DNA from: Pseudomonas furukawaii
Lineage (GTDB): Bacteria; Pseudomonadota; Gammaproteobacteria; Pseudomonadales; Pseudomonadaceae
DNA: 64,000 bases
Direction: 5' to 3'
NCBI RefSeq assembly: GCF_002355475.1
Contig: NZ_AP014862.1
Span: forward strand, 1,364,001 to 1,428,000
Each line of letters starts with the position of its first letter. Within the stretch, counting starts at the first letter, position 1. A program made the position numbers and the translations under genes. Under the pieces are notes generated by a model. It was not told the DNA's origin. It did no database searches and saw only the letters and a list, made by a program, of their open reading frames with translations. This document shows positions 1 to 8,504 of the stretch, one piece after another.

Positions 1-2
1 TC

Positions 3-1175
3 TACCTGATCGCCCAGATGGTGGGCGCCGGCAAGCTGATCGAGCTGCTGTTCGGCCTCAACTACCAGGTCGCCGTCGTGCTGGTGGGCATCCTGATGGT
101 CTGCTATGTGCTGTTCGGCGGCATGCTGGCCACCACCTGGGTGCAGATCATCAAGGCCGCGCTGCTGCTGTTCGGGGCCACTTTCATGGCGCTGATGGTG
201 CTCAGGCACGTCAACTTCGACTTAGCCGCCCTGTTCAGCGAAGCCATCCAGGTTCACCCGAAAGGCGAGGCCATCATGAGTCCCGGCGGCCTGGTGAAGG
301 ACCCGGTCTCCGCCATCTCCCTGGGCCTGGCGCTGATGTTCGGGGTGGCGGGGCTGCCGCACATCCTGATGCGCTTCTTCACCGTGAGCGATGCCAAGGA
401 AGCCCGCAAGTCGGTGTTCTACGCCACCGGCTTCATCGGCTACTTCTACATCCTGACCTTCATCATCGGCTTCGGCGCCATCCTGCTGGTGAGCACCGAC
501 CCGGCCTTCAAGGACGCCACCGGCGCCCTGATCGGTGGCAACAACATGGCGGCGGTGCACCTGGCCGACGCCGTGGGTGGCAGCCTGTTCCTCGGCTTCA
601 TCTCCGCCGTGGCCTTCGCCACCATCCTGGCGGTGGTGGCCGGCCTGACCCTGGCCGGTGCCTCGGCCGTGTCCCACGATCTCTACGCCAATGTGATCAA
701 GCAGGGGCAGGCGCAGGAGCGGGACGAGCTGCGCATCACCCGTCTCACCACGCTGGTCCTGGGGCTGCTGGCCATGGTGCTGGGCATCCTGTTCGAGAAA
801 CAGAATGTCGCCTTCATGGTGGGCCTGGCGTTCTCCATTGCCGCCAGCTGCAACTTCCCGGTGCTGATCCTCGCCATGTACTGGAAGAAGCTGACCACCC
901 GTGGCGCCATGATCGGCGGCTGGATGGGGCTGCTGACCGCCGCGACGCTGATGGTGCTGGGCCCGACCGTCTGGGTGCAGGTGCTGGGGCACCCGACGCC
1001 CATCTATCCCTATGAGTACCCGGCGCTGTTCTCCATGCTGCTGGCCTTCGTGGGTATCTGGTTCTTCTCGATCACCGACAGGTCCGCCAGCGCGGCGGAG
1101 GAACGCGCGCGCTTCTACCCGCAGTTCGTGCGTTCCCAGACCGGGCTGGGGGCCAGCGGTCCCTCGAAGCGCTGA
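3..1175 (+). CDS. actP: cation/acetate symporter ActP, 3' part
   Basis: This is the C-terminal ~390 residues of a sodium:solute symporter (SSS family). The reading frame is open to the left edge of the window, so the start codon lies outside. Many hydrophobic transmembrane segments are visible, and the segment around [12 protein letters not shown] matches the acetate permease subgroup; the full-length E. coli protein is about 550 residues. Known members take up acetate or other short carboxylates together with a cation. Assignment to ActP rather than another SSS carboxylate carrier rests on remembered similarity, and the upstream acs or small DUF485 partner cannot be seen. Confidence 0.85.
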   Translation, partial: YLIAQMVGAGKLIELLFGLNYQVAVVLVGILMVCYVLFGGMLATTWVQIIKAALLLFGATFMALMVLRHVNFDLAALFSEAIQVHPKGEAIMSPGGLVKDPVSAISLGLALMFGVAGLPHILMRFFTVSDAKEARKSVFYATGFIGYFYILTFIIGFGAILLVSTDPAFKDATGALIGGNNMAAVHLADAVGGSLFLGFISAVAFATILAVVAGLTLAGASAVSHDLYANVIKQGQAQERDELRITRLTTLVLGLLAMVLGILFEKQNVAFMVGLAFSIAASCNFPVLILAMYWKKLTTRGAMIGGWMGLLTAATLMVLGPTVWVQVLGHPTPIYPYEYPALFSMLLAFVGIWFFSITDRSASAAEERARFYPQFVRSQTGLGASGPSKR

Positions 1176-1218
1176 GTGCGCGCGCGGCGGCCGGATGCGG
1201 GCCCCGCGCGTCCCGGGC

Positions 1219-1374
1219 TCAGATCATGCCCAGCAGTAACAGTACGACCACTATGACCAGCAACACGCCTACCAGGCCGGAGGGACCGTAGCCCCAGTTG
1301 CGGGAGTGGGGGAACAGGGGCAAGCCGCCGACCAGCAGTAGAACCAGGATCACGAGCAACAGGAGGGTGAGCAT
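1219..1374 (-). CDS. DUF3309-type small membrane protein (51 aa)
   Basis: A 51-residue ORF reads MLTLLLLVILVLLLVGGLPL, then a short polar turn (HSRNWGYGPSG), then a second hydrophobic stretch ending LLLLGMI. Two transmembrane helices joined by an SRNWGYGPSG-like loop is the pattern of the DUF3309 family, common in Proteobacteria and of unknown function. A GGAGAG ribosome-binding site lies just upstream of the ATG at 1374. It is convergent with actP, 43 bp past its stop. The gene is short and easily missed by gene finders. Confidence 0.8.
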   Translation of the reverse strand: MLTLLLLVILVLLLVGGLPLFPHSRNWGYGPSGLVGVLLVIVVVLLLLGMI

Positions 1375-1486
1375 GGGCAGTCTCTCCGGGTTGACGATGG
1401 GGGGCTCCGCAGGCGCTAAGGTTGAAAGCGGGCACCTGTAGTAACCGACTGATCAGCTTCCGCGAGGGTTCAAGGAAAATGCCGAC

Positions 1487-1855
1487 ATGATCCATGGCCT
1501 GGCCGCCGATGCGGTGCTCCTGTTGCATCTGGCCTTCATTCTCTTCGTGGTCCTGGGCGGGCTGCTGGTGCTCCGCTGGCCCCGGTTGGCCTTGCTGCAC
1601 CTGCCTGCGGTCGCCTGGGGCGCCACGGTGGAATGCCTGCAGCTGCTCTGCCCCCTCACGCCGCTGGAGAACCGCCTGCGCCGCCTGGCGGGGGAGCGGG
1701 GCTACGAGGGTGGTTTCATCGAGCACTACCTGGAACCACTGATCTACCCCGCCGGGTTGACGCCCGGTATCCAGCTCGGGCTCGGCGCCCTGGTGCTGCT
1801 GATCAACCTGGTGCCTTACGGGCTGCTGCTGTGGCGCTTAAGGCGTCGCCCGTGA
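1487..1855 (+). CDS. DUF2784 family membrane protein
   Basis: A 122-residue protein with an N-terminal helix beginning MIHGLAADAVLLLHLAFILF, two or three further hydrophobic segments, and a conserved middle containing TPLENRLRRLAGE and a Gly-Phe-Ile-Glu-His-Tyr-Leu motif. This order of motifs is typical of DUF2784, an uncharacterised inner-membrane family. The start ATG at 1487 is in the same frame as the hydrophobic N-terminus. It is followed 128 bp later by the SDR gene. No role can be inferred from context. Confidence 0.8.
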   Translation: MIHGLAADAVLLLHLAFILFVVLGGLLVLRWPRLALLHLPAVAWGATVECLQLLCPLTPLENRLRRLAGERGYEGGFIEHYLEPLIYPAGLTPGIQLGLGALVLLINLVPYGLLLWRLRRRP

Positions 1856-1983
1856 CCCGCTCACAGAGCCTGGTTAGCGGCGGATTTGCCCCGATCATTC
1901 ACCCCCGTGATTCAAGGATGGCGGGACCATCGCCTTCGCTACACTCCTGCCCATCCACCGCACACACAGAAAGGCACCTCACC

Positions 1984-2796
1984 ATGCACAACCGCATCAT
2001 GATTACCGGCGCCGGTTCCGGGCTCGGTCGCGAAATCGCCCTGCGCTGGGCGCGCGAAGGCTGGAAACTGGCCCTCTCCGACGTCAACGAGGCCGGCCTG
2101 GCGGAGACCCTCAAACTGGTCCGGGAGGCCGGTGGCGATGGCTTCACCCGGCGTTGCGACGTCCGCGACTACAGCCAGCTCACCGCCCTGGCCCAGGCCT
2201 GCGAGGAGAAGCTCGGCGGCATCGACATCATCGTCAACAACGCCGGCGTGGCCGCTGGCGGCTTCTTTGAGGAACTGTCCCTCGAAGACTGGGACTGGCA
2301 GATCTCCATCAACCTCATGGGCGTGGTGAAGGGCTGCAAGGCCTTCCTGCCGCTCCTGCAGAAGAGCCAGGGGCGCATCATCAACATCGCCTCCATGGCG
2401 GCCCTGATGCAGGGACCGGCCATGAGCAACTACAACGTGGCCAAGGCGGGCGTCGTGGCGCTCTCGGAGAGCCTGCTGGTGGAGCTGAAAGGGGAGGGCA
2501 TCGGCGTTCATGTGGTCTGCCCGTCGTTCTTCCAGACCAACCTGCTGGATTCCTTCCGCGGCCCCACCCCGGCCATGAAGGCCCAGGTGGGCAAGCTGCT
2601 GGAAAGCTCCCCCATCAGTGCCGCCGACATCGCCGACACCATCTACCGCGAGGTGTCCGAGGGCGTCTTCATGATCCTGCCCCATGAGCAGGGGCGCCTG
2701 GCCTGGGGCCTGAAGCAGAAGAACCCGCAGATGCTCTACGACGAGATGACCAGCATGTGCGAGAAGATGCGCGCCAGGCAGCGCTCGCTGGCCTGA
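1984..2796 (+). CDS. SDR family NAD(P)-dependent oxidoreductase
   Basis: A 270-residue short-chain dehydrogenase/reductase. The cofactor motif TGAGSGLG is at residues 8-15, NNAG near 85-88, and the catalytic Ser137, Tyr150 and Lys154 are all present (YNVAK). The frame is open further upstream, but the ATG at 1984 is preferred: it follows an AGAAAGG site and puts the Rossmann strand at the N-terminus as in the family. The lysine-rich tail with MCEKMRARQR resembles SDRs annotated in Pseudomonas next to fatty acid or alcohol metabolism genes, but the substrate is unknown. It appears to be monocistronic. Confidence 0.88.
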   Translation: MHNRIMITGAGSGLGREIALRWAREGWKLALSDVNEAGLAETLKLVREAGGDGFTRRCDVRDYSQLTALAQACEEKLGGIDIIVNNAGVAAGGFFEELSLEDWDWQISINLMGVVKGCKAFLPLLQKSQGRIINIASMAALMQGPAMSNYNVAKAGVVALSESLLVELKGEGIGVHVVCPSFFQTNLLDSFRGPTPAMKAQVGKLLESSPISAADIADTIYREVSEGVFMILPHEQGRLAWGLKQKNPQMLYDEMTSMCEKMRARQRSLA

Positions 2797-2904
2797 GCGG
2801 GCTGTCCGCTCGGTCAGTTTTCAGGGCGCCCAGGGTTGCCCTGAGGCGGGCCGGGGGAGTAGGGTTTTTCCCCCGGCCTCATCGCCCACCCGGATGGATC
2901 CTCA

Positions 2905-4059
2905 GTGAAACCCCTCTCCCGCGCCTGGCTGCTGCTGGCGCTAGTCCTCGCTGCCATCAACCTGCGTCCCGGTATCACCTCCCTCGCGCCGCTGATCGAG
3001 CGGATCGCCCACGAACTTTCCCTGAGCCGCAGCCTCATCAGCCTGACCACGGCCCTGCCGGTGCTCTGCATGGGCCTGCTGGCTCCCCTGGCGCCGCGAC
3101 TGGCGGTGCGCTTCGGCCTGGAGCGGGTGGTCGCCGCCTGTCTCGGGCTGATCGGCGTCGCCCTGCTGGCGCGCCTGGGCAGCCACGCCAGCGAGGTACT
3201 GATCGGCAGCGCCATCTTCCTTGGTGCGGGCATCGCCGTGGCCGGGCCGCTGTTGTCCGGGTTCATCAAGCGTCATTTCCACGATCGCATGGGCCGGGTG
3301 GTGGCCTGGTATTCCCTGAGCATGACCATCGGCGGTGCCGGCGGCGCGGTGCTGACCCCGCCGGTGACCCAGTGGCTCGGTGATCAGTGGCACCTCGGCC
3401 TGGCCGCCTGGGCCTTGCCGGCGGTGCTGACGGCGTTGCTCTGGCTGTGCCTGCCGAACCAGTCGGACGCCACGGGCGAAGGCGAGTCGGGCGGCTTGCC
3501 CTGGACGGTGCCGCGAGCCTGGCTGGTCACCACGCTCTTCGCCCTCCAGGCCGGGTTGTTCTATGCCCTGGCCACCTGGCTGGTGGCCCGTTATCACGAG
3601 GCCGGTTTCAGCCTGCTGCGCAGCAACAGCCTGTTCAGCCTCTTCATGCTGGTGGGCGTGCCCAGCGCCTTCCTGCTGCCCTGGTTGGCCCAGCGCTTCG
3701 ATAACCGTTACCTGTTGCTGCTGCTCTGCAGTGTGGTCAGCAGCCTCTGCCTGGCGATGATCACCTTCCAGCCGACCCTGCTGCCCGAGGTCTGGGCGGC
3801 CCTGCTGAGCCTGGGGTTGAGCGGCTCATTCGCGTTGTCCATGGTGCTGCCGCTGTACGAGGCCGGCTCGCCCCTGGCGGTGAGCCGCTGGACCGCGATG
3901 ATGCTCTGCGCCGGTTACAGCCTGGGTTGCCTGACCCCGGTGCTTGCCGGGCTGGGGCGTGACCTGGCCGGCAACTATCAGGTGCCCTTCATGGTGATCA
4001 CCGGGCTGGCGCTGGTGATGTGCGTGATCGCCTGGCGGCTCGGCCAAGGCCGGCGCTGA
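2905..4059 (+). CDS. CynX/NimT family MFS transporter
   Basis: A 384-residue major facilitator with about 12 hydrophobic segments. The N-terminus runs straight into TM1 with the INLRPGITSLAPLI motif that marks the CynX/NimT (cyanate permease/nitroimidazole resistance) branch. Members export or import small anions or drugs; the substrate here cannot be assigned. Start ATG at 2905. It lies 108 bp after the SDR gene on the same strand and may share a transcript with it, but no terminator or promoter is obvious in the gap. Confidence 0.85.
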   Translation: MKPLSRAWLLLALVLAAINLRPGITSLAPLIERIAHELSLSRSLISLTTALPVLCMGLLAPLAPRLAVRFGLERVVAACLGLIGVALLARLGSHASEVLIGSAIFLGAGIAVAGPLLSGFIKRHFHDRMGRVVAWYSLSMTIGGAGGAVLTPPVTQWLGDQWHLGLAAWALPAVLTALLWLCLPNQSDATGEGESGGLPWTVPRAWLVTTLFALQAGLFYALATWLVARYHEAGFSLLRSNSLFSLFMLVGVPSAFLLPWLAQRFDNRYLLLLLCSVVSSLCLAMITFQPTLLPEVWAALLSLGLSGSFALSMVLPLYEAGSPLAVSRWTAMMLCAGYSLGCLTPVLAGLGRDLAGNYQVPFMVITGLALVMCVIAWRLGQGRR

Positions 4060-4133
4060 GACTTCGAGGCAGTTCCTTTCTCCCGTGGCGCTCCTGTGTT
4101 AGAAGGCTGCCACCGTTTTCCTGGAGTGCCCGC

Positions 4134-4562
4134 GTGGAGTCCGAATCCATCGTCTATGGCTGCATCCGCGACTGGCCGTCCCCGGACGACCAGGAGCTGC
4201 GGTTGCGCCGCGACCACAACCACCGGGTACTGGACAGCCTGTCCCGTGGCGAGGCCTGGCCCTTCCTTGGCCGCGAGATGTTCGCCTGCTGCGAGCAACC
4301 CGGGGCGGGCCTGTTCCAGACCCAGGTGATCCATTTCGGCGCCAGCTACCCCGCGGTGGAGTATGAGTGGAACCTGTGGGTCGGTGAGTTCGAGGCCTTG
4401 CTCCGGCGGCTTTACTGGAGCAGCGCGGTGGTTCACCTGGAGACCGAGCTCAACGGCATCCATACCTTCCGCTGGGAGAGCGAGCAGGGCTTCCATGGCC
4501 CCGAGGAGGGCAATCTCCGGGTCCGTTGTGCCTGGGAGCGCGAGGGCGGCGTGAACGGCTGA
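4134..4562 (+). CDS. hypothetical protein (142 aa)
   Basis: I do not recognise this protein. It is soluble, without signal peptide, rich in Trp, Glu and aromatic residues (IRDWPSPDDQELRLRRDHNH near the start). The track is open upstream, but a GTG start at 4134 is chosen because CTGGAG lies 8-13 bases before it and the upstream translation is Arg/Pro-rich with no domain character. It is probably a conserved Pseudomonas protein. Neighbours (MFS transporter before, PLD-like lipoprotein after) give no functional hint. Confidence 0.6.
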   Translation: MESESIVYGCIRDWPSPDDQELRLRRDHNHRVLDSLSRGEAWPFLGREMFACCEQPGAGLFQTQVIHFGASYPAVEYEWNLWVGEFEALLRRLYWSSAVVHLETELNGIHTFRWESEQGFHGPEEGNLRVRCAWEREGGVNG

Positions 4563-4763
4563 GGGTTTCGTCGCCGTTGTCGGTCCTGCTGCGCGCCGTC
4601 CCTTTCAACGGCGCGGGGACGCTTCGCGACGAGCGGACTGGCGGATTGCCTGCACCCCGCCAGGCGGACGTGGTCGAAACCTCCAGGCCGTCCGAAAAGC
4701 AGCGCGGGAAACCGCCGATATACTTTTTGGGCATCGACCTTCCCCCCAGCAGGAGGAAGCTGG

Positions 4764-6155
4764 ATGAGCCGACCGTCACCAGGGACAGTGGCGCGAGTCC
4801 TGGTGGCGCTTTATTCGGCGCTTCTCCTGGCCTGCACCCCGCTGCCCCGCATCAATCCCGACCTCGTCCATTCTCCGGCGCCCGTGCAACTGGACGGTGC
4901 CCACGGCCCCCTGTCCGAGGCCCGCAGCAGGGCGATTCTGGAACGGCTCAAGGCGGGCGGGCCGGAAACCGACTTCCTCGACCTTCACCTGGCCATCGAG
5001 GAGGCCCTGGTGGGCAGCCCTCTGACTGCCGGCAACCGGGTGGAACTGTTGCAGGACGGGCCGGCGACCTACGCGGCGATGTTCGCCGCCATCGAGGGGG
5101 CGCGGGACCATATCAACATGGAGACCTACATCCTCGAAGGCGACGAGGTGGGCGAGCGTTTCGCCACGGCCCTGATCGCCAAACAGCGCAGTGGCGTGCA
5201 GGTGAACCTGATCTACGACAGCGTCGGTACCCTGACCACGCCGCCGGCATTCTTCGCGCGCCTGGCGGAGGCCGGTGTCCGCCTGTTGGAGTTCAATCCC
5301 ATCAATCCCCTGACCGCCAAGGCCGGTTGGCAACTGAACCAGCGCGATCACCGCAAGCTGCTGATCGTCGATGGCCGGGTCGCCATCCTCGGTGGCGTGA
5401 ACATCAGTGGGGTCTATTCAGGGGGTTCCTTCGGCTCCCACGGCGTCCATCAGGACAAGGACCGGCTGCCCTGGCGGGATACCGACCTGCGTATCGAAGG
5501 GCCGGTGGTGGCTGACCTGCAGAAGCTGTTCATCGAGACCTGGGATCGGCAGAAAGGCGGCGAACTGGTGGCGCGGCACTACTTCCCGCCCTTGCAGCCG
5601 GCGGGGGACGAGGTGGTCCGGGCGATCGGCAGTTCGCCGGAGGAGCCCTACAGCCAGATCTACGCGACCCTGATCTCCGCCCTGCACAGTGCCCAGAGCG
5701 AAATCTGGCTCACGGCTGCCTACTTCGTGCCGGATCCCCAGCTACTGGAAGCCCTCGAATCCGCCGCGGCGCGGGGCGTCGACGTCCGCCTGGTGGTGCC
5801 CAGTCGCACGGACTCCTGGCTGGTATTCCACGCCGGCCGCGCCTACTACCGGACGTTGCTGGAGGCGGGCGTTCGCCTCTACGAGCGACATGATGCCCTG
5901 TTGCACGTGAAGGCCGGGGTGATCGATGGCGTCTGGTCCACAGTGGGCTCCACCAACCTGGATTGGCGGAGCTTCCTGCATAACCAGGAGGTCAACGTGG
6001 TGGTGCTGGGGGCCGATTTCGGCCAGAGGATGCGCAAGGCGTTCCTGGACGATGTGGCCGCTTCGGAGGAAATCACCCTGGAGCGCTGGCAGAGCCGATC
6101 CATCCGCGCCCGGATCAGCGAACGGATCGGGCGCATCTGGGAATACTGGCTCTAG
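4764..6155 (+). CDS. phospholipase D-like lipoprotein / cardiolipin synthase-like protein
   Basis: A 463-residue protein with an N-terminal lipobox (LLLAC, lipidated Cys24) and two HKD motifs: H196-K198-D203 (HRKLLIVD) and H381-K383-D388 (HVKAGVID). Two HKD motifs form the active site of phospholipase D and bacterial cardiolipin synthases, which transfer phosphatidyl groups through a phospho-histidine intermediate. The second motif is followed by GSTNLDWRSFLHNQE, typical of ClsB/ClsC-type enzymes. A very strong AGGAGGAAG site precedes the ATG. The lipobox implies anchoring at the membrane with the catalytic domain in the periplasm, unusual for a housekeeping Cls. Its TAG stop overlaps the stop of the convergent gene at 6152. 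Confidence 0.85.
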   Translation: MSRPSPGTVARVLVALYSALLLACTPLPRINPDLVHSPAPVQLDGAHGPLSEARSRAILERLKAGGPETDFLDLHLAIEEALVGSPLTAGNRVELLQDGPATYAAMFAAIEGARDHINMETYILEGDEVGERFATALIAKQRSGVQVNLIYDSVGTLTTPPAFFARLAEAGVRLLEFNPINPLTAKAGWQLNQRDHRKLLIVDGRVAILGGVNISGVYSGGSFGSHGVHQDKDRLPWRDTDLRIEGPVVADLQKLFIETWDRQKGGELVARHYFPPLQPAGDEVVRAIGSSPEEPYSQIYATLISALHSAQSEIWLTAAYFVPDPQLLEALESAAARGVDVRLVVPSRTDSWLVFHAGRAYYRTLLEAGVRLYERHDALLHVKAGVIDGVWSTVGSTNLDWRSFLHNQEVNVVVLGADFGQRMRKAFLDDVAASEEITLERWQSRSIRARISERIGRIWEYWL

Positions 6156-6511
6156 CCTCGGACCACGCCGGTTACGGCAGGCCCCTTGCGGGCGGGACGC
6201 GGGCGTTGTTCATCCAGCAGGCGCTGGTAGGCGGCTTCGTGCAGCGCACGGGCATCGGCCAGGAGCAGGCCAAGGGCGGACGCCAGGCGAGCGGTCTGCT
6301 GGGGCAGGACATCGGTGTGGCTGCTTCCTTCCAGCACGCATAGCAGGTCGCACACGGCCGTCATGCGTTGGGTGGCGGCTTCGAAGAGGTGATGGGCGGG
6401 CGCTTTGCTATTGATGAAGAGCACATCGCCGTAGGGCTGTGAGGAGGCGGGGAGGGGAGAGAGTTCGTTGGCGTTGCGCGTGCGGTTTTCGAAACGGGGA
6501 GGGTAGTGCAT
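6152..6511 (-). CDS. DUF3077/DUF6124-like small protein
   Basis: A 119-residue soluble protein. The pattern 'LFIN...HHLFEAATQRMTAVCDLLCVLEG' followed by a helical C-terminus with ASALGLLLADARALHEAA is like the small Pseudomonas proteins grouped as DUF3077/DUF6124, whose function is unknown. The ATG at 6511 is chosen over upstream in-frame starts: GAGGA lies about 10 bases before it and the upstream codons belong to a structured leader. Its stop codon shares the CTAG tetramer with the stop of the lipoprotein gene on the other strand, so the two genes are exactly tail to tail. Confidence 0.6.
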   Translation of the reverse strand: MHYPPRFENRTRNANELSPLPASSQPYGDVLFINSKAPAHHLFEAATQRMTAVCDLLCVLEGSSHTDVLPQQTARLASALGLLLADARALHEAAYQRLLDEQRPRPARKGPAVTGVVRG

Positions 6512-6577
6512 ATCCTTGCGTCCTCGCGGGTCCGGAGTTGCCGCCATCCCGTTGAAGGGGTGGCGGGCCGTGCAGGG

Positions 6578-6680
6578 GTCGCAAACCGGTACGCGAGGAA
6601 AACCCGGCAAGGCCAAAGGCCTTCCCTGCACGGTCCGCCATGTCGGTGAACCGTGCCCTGCGTGACGACCGGGTTGCGAC
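6578..6680 (-). other. structured leader element (branched inverted repeat)
   Basis: Upstream of the DUF3077-like gene a 103-nt element closes with two 13-nt arms (6578-6590 and 6668-6680) that differ at one position. Inside are two hairpins: AAGGCC/GGCCTT at 6609-6623 and GCACGGT/ACCGTGC at 6628-6656. As RNA it would form a branched structure between the promoter and the start codon. The segment containing ATGGCGGA...GGGAAGGCC...CCGGTT also occurs, diverged, ahead of the BRO-N gene at 52328-52840, so this looks like a recurring element. Function unknown. Confidence 0.6.
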
Positions 6681-6911
6681 GCCCGGTTGCGGTTCCCACC
6701 GCAACGGTTGGGGACTCTAGCGAGGGGGCTTGTAGGCGCTCAAGGCGCAAGGCCTGTCAGAAATGTCCCGAAATGATCGCTGTCGCAAGGAGCGGAACGG
6801 GTGTCCGGCGGAGAGGCCCGCACTAGAGCGACTTGTTGTTTTATTGCCGAATTTCCCGACGGAATGCCCTTGGTTCTTCCGGGTTTCGTCATCATTTCGT
6901 AGCGGAGCTTC

Positions 6912-6984
6912 TACACTCTTGAAACACAGACCATTGGTGCTCTGTGCTTTGTTTGGGTCGCCTTCGTGGCGGCCTTTTTCTTTT
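6912..6984 (+). ncRNA. candidate small RNA with its own terminator
   Basis: In a 559-bp gap without a convincing gene there is a TACACT -10-like hexamer at 6912-6917. It is followed by a hairpin (CACAGA at 6925-6930 with TCTGTG at 6941-6946) and then a second hairpin plus T-run at 6957-6984. A transcript starting near 6923 would be about 60 nt with two stems. I see no good -35 box and no known Pseudomonas sRNA that I can match. It may instead be the end of a longer transcript. Confidence 0.3.
6957..6984 (+). terminator. Rho-independent terminator
   Basis: GTCGCC (6957-6962) pairs with GGCGGC (6968-6973) around a TTCGT loop and is followed by CTTTTTCTTTT. This is a textbook intrinsic terminator on the plus strand, yet no plus-strand protein gene lies upstream within the gap, which is why a small RNA is suspected. 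Confidence 0.7.
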
Positions 6985-7001
6985 CCGCTGCCCAATAAAG
7001 A

Positions 7002-7030
7002 ACGCCCCCGACATTCGGGGTCGGGGGCGT
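7002..7030 (-). terminator. terminator of the efflux operon
   Basis: A perfect 11-bp stem, ACGCCCCCGAC (7002-7012) with GTCGGGGGCGT (7020-7030), lies 41 bp past the stop of the outer-membrane channel gene. On the minus strand it is followed by TTCTTTATT. It probably ends the ttgABC-type operon. Confidence 0.75.
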
Positions 7031-7070
7031 CGGGTGGATTCCTCGTTCTTGAGAAGCGGGGAGTCGCGGG

Positions 7071-8504
7071 TCAAGCCTCCGGGGAGCCATCTCCCTGTTC
7101 TTTCCAGCCGCCGCCCAGGGCCTTGTACAGGTTCACCTCGCTGGCGAGCTGGTTGAGGCGATCGCCGATGAGTTGCTGGCGGGCGCTGAACAGCTGGCGC
7201 TGGGCATCCAGCAGCGTCAGGTAGCTGTCCACGCCGGTGCGGTAGCGGCGTTCGGCGAAGCCGTAGTACTCCTCGGTGGTTTTCACCAGGGCGCGCTGGG
7301 CATCCAGTTGCTGCTGGTAGGTGGTGCGCGCGGCGAGGCCGTCGGCCACCTCCTGGAAGGCCACCTGGATGGCCTTCTCGTAGTTGGCCACCTGGATGTC
7401 CTTCTGCAGTTCGCTGTACTCCAGGTTCGCCTTCAGCCGGCCCGCATTGAAGATCGGCAGGCTGATGCTGGGCTGGAACAGCCAGCTTCCCGATCCGGCG
7501 TCGAACAGACCGGACAGCTCGTCGCTCAGGCTGCCGGCGTTGGCGGTGAGGCTGACGCTGGGGAAGAAGGCCGCACGGGCGGCGCCGATGTTGGCGTTGG
7601 CGGCCTTGAGCTGATGCTCGGCCTGGAGCACGTCAGGGCGGCGCTGCAGCAGGTCGGACGGCAGCCCCGCCGGCACTTCCGCCAGCAGGTCGTCGTCCAG
7701 GTGCATGCCCCTGGGGAGGTTCTCCGGCAGACCGGTGCCCAGTAACTGGATCAGGGCGTTGCGGTCCTGGGCCACCAGTCGGCTGTACTGGGCCAGGCTG
7801 ACCTGGGCGCTTTCCACCGCCGTGCGTGCCTGGCTCAGGGACAGTGCGTCGGCGACGCCGACATCGAAGCTGCGCTGGGTCAGGGCGTAGCTTTCCTCGT
7901 AGGTCTTCAGGGTGTCGCGAGTCAGTTGCAGCAGAGCCTGGTCCGCCTGCCAGTCGAGGTAGGCGGTGGCCACCGCGGCCACCAGGCTGATCTGGGTGCT
8001 GCGGCGCGCCTGCTCGGTGGCGAAGTACTGCTCCAGGGCTTCCTGGCTCAGGCTGCGCAGGCGACCGAAGAAGTCCAGTTCCCAGGCGTTCACGCCCAGG
8101 GTGGCGCTGTACTGGCCGCTTGTGGTGGCTTCGCCGCTGCTGCTCAGGCTGCCGGGCAGGCGCTGGCGGGTGGCGCCGCCGTCGGCCGAGACGCTGGGGA
8201 ACAGGTCAGCACGCTGGATGCGGTAGAGCGAACGGTAGGCCTCGACATTGAGCGCGGCCACCCGCAGGTCGCGGTTGTTGGCCAGGGCGAGCTCCACCAC
8301 CTGGCGCAGCGCCGGGTCGTGGAAGAACTCGCGCCAGTCCAGCTCGGCGGCGGCGGTGTCCACCTGGGCCGCGCCCTGGCTGTAGGCTTCGCCTTCCGGC
8401 CAGTTGGTGGCTACCGGCGCCTCGGGGCGCTGGTAGTCGGGGATCATCGAACAGCCACCGAGCAGGGTCGCGGCGATGGCCAGGGATAACAGGGAATGCC
8501 TCAC
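7071..8504 (-). CDS. ttgC: efflux outer-membrane channel OprM/TtgC
   Basis: A 477-residue TolC-superfamily lipoprotein. The signal peptide ends in LLGGC with lipidated Cys18. Two repeated OEP halves follow, with long coiled-coil segments (for example around [20 protein letters not shown]). Length and the N-terminal [13 protein letters not shown] segment match OprM/TtgC. It forms the trimeric exit duct of the pump, spanning outer membrane and periplasm. Its ATG overlaps the stop of the RND transporter gene by four bases (8501-8504), implying translational coupling. It is the last gene of the operon and is followed by a strong terminator. Confidence 0.93.
   Translation of the reverse strand: MRHSLLSLAIAATLLGGCSMIPDYQRPEAPVATNWPEGEAYSQGAAQVDTAAAELDWREFFHDPALRQVVELALANNRDLRVAALNVEAYRSLYRIQRADLFPSVSADGGATRQRLPGSLSSSGEATTSGQYSATLGVNAWELDFFGRLRSLSQEALEQYFATEQARRSTQISLVAAVATAYLDWQADQALLQLTRDTLKTYEESYALTQRSFDVGVADALSLSQARTAVESAQVSLAQYSRLVAQDRNALIQLLGTGLPENLPRGMHLDDDLLAEVPAGLPSDLLQRRPDVLQAEHQLKAANANIGAARAAFFPSVSLTANAGSLSDELSGLFDAGSGSWLFQPSISLPIFNAGRLKANLEYSELQKDIQVANYEKAIQVAFQEVADGLAARTTYQQQLDAQRALVKTTEEYYGFAERRYRTGVDSYLTLLDAQRQLFSARQQLIGDRLNQLASEVNLYKALGGGWKEQGDGSPEA

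Noticed and set aside
6578..6680. Integron attC site
   Set aside because: The arms contain GTTGCGAC/GTCGCAAAC-like sequence, but the R and L box spacing and the RYYYAAC/GTTRRRY ends are not convincing, and no integrase or cassette array is seen.
6763..7224. Open frame of 153 codons in the gap before the efflux operon
   Set aside because: It runs through two terminator hairpins and into the antisense of ttgC, and has no family features.
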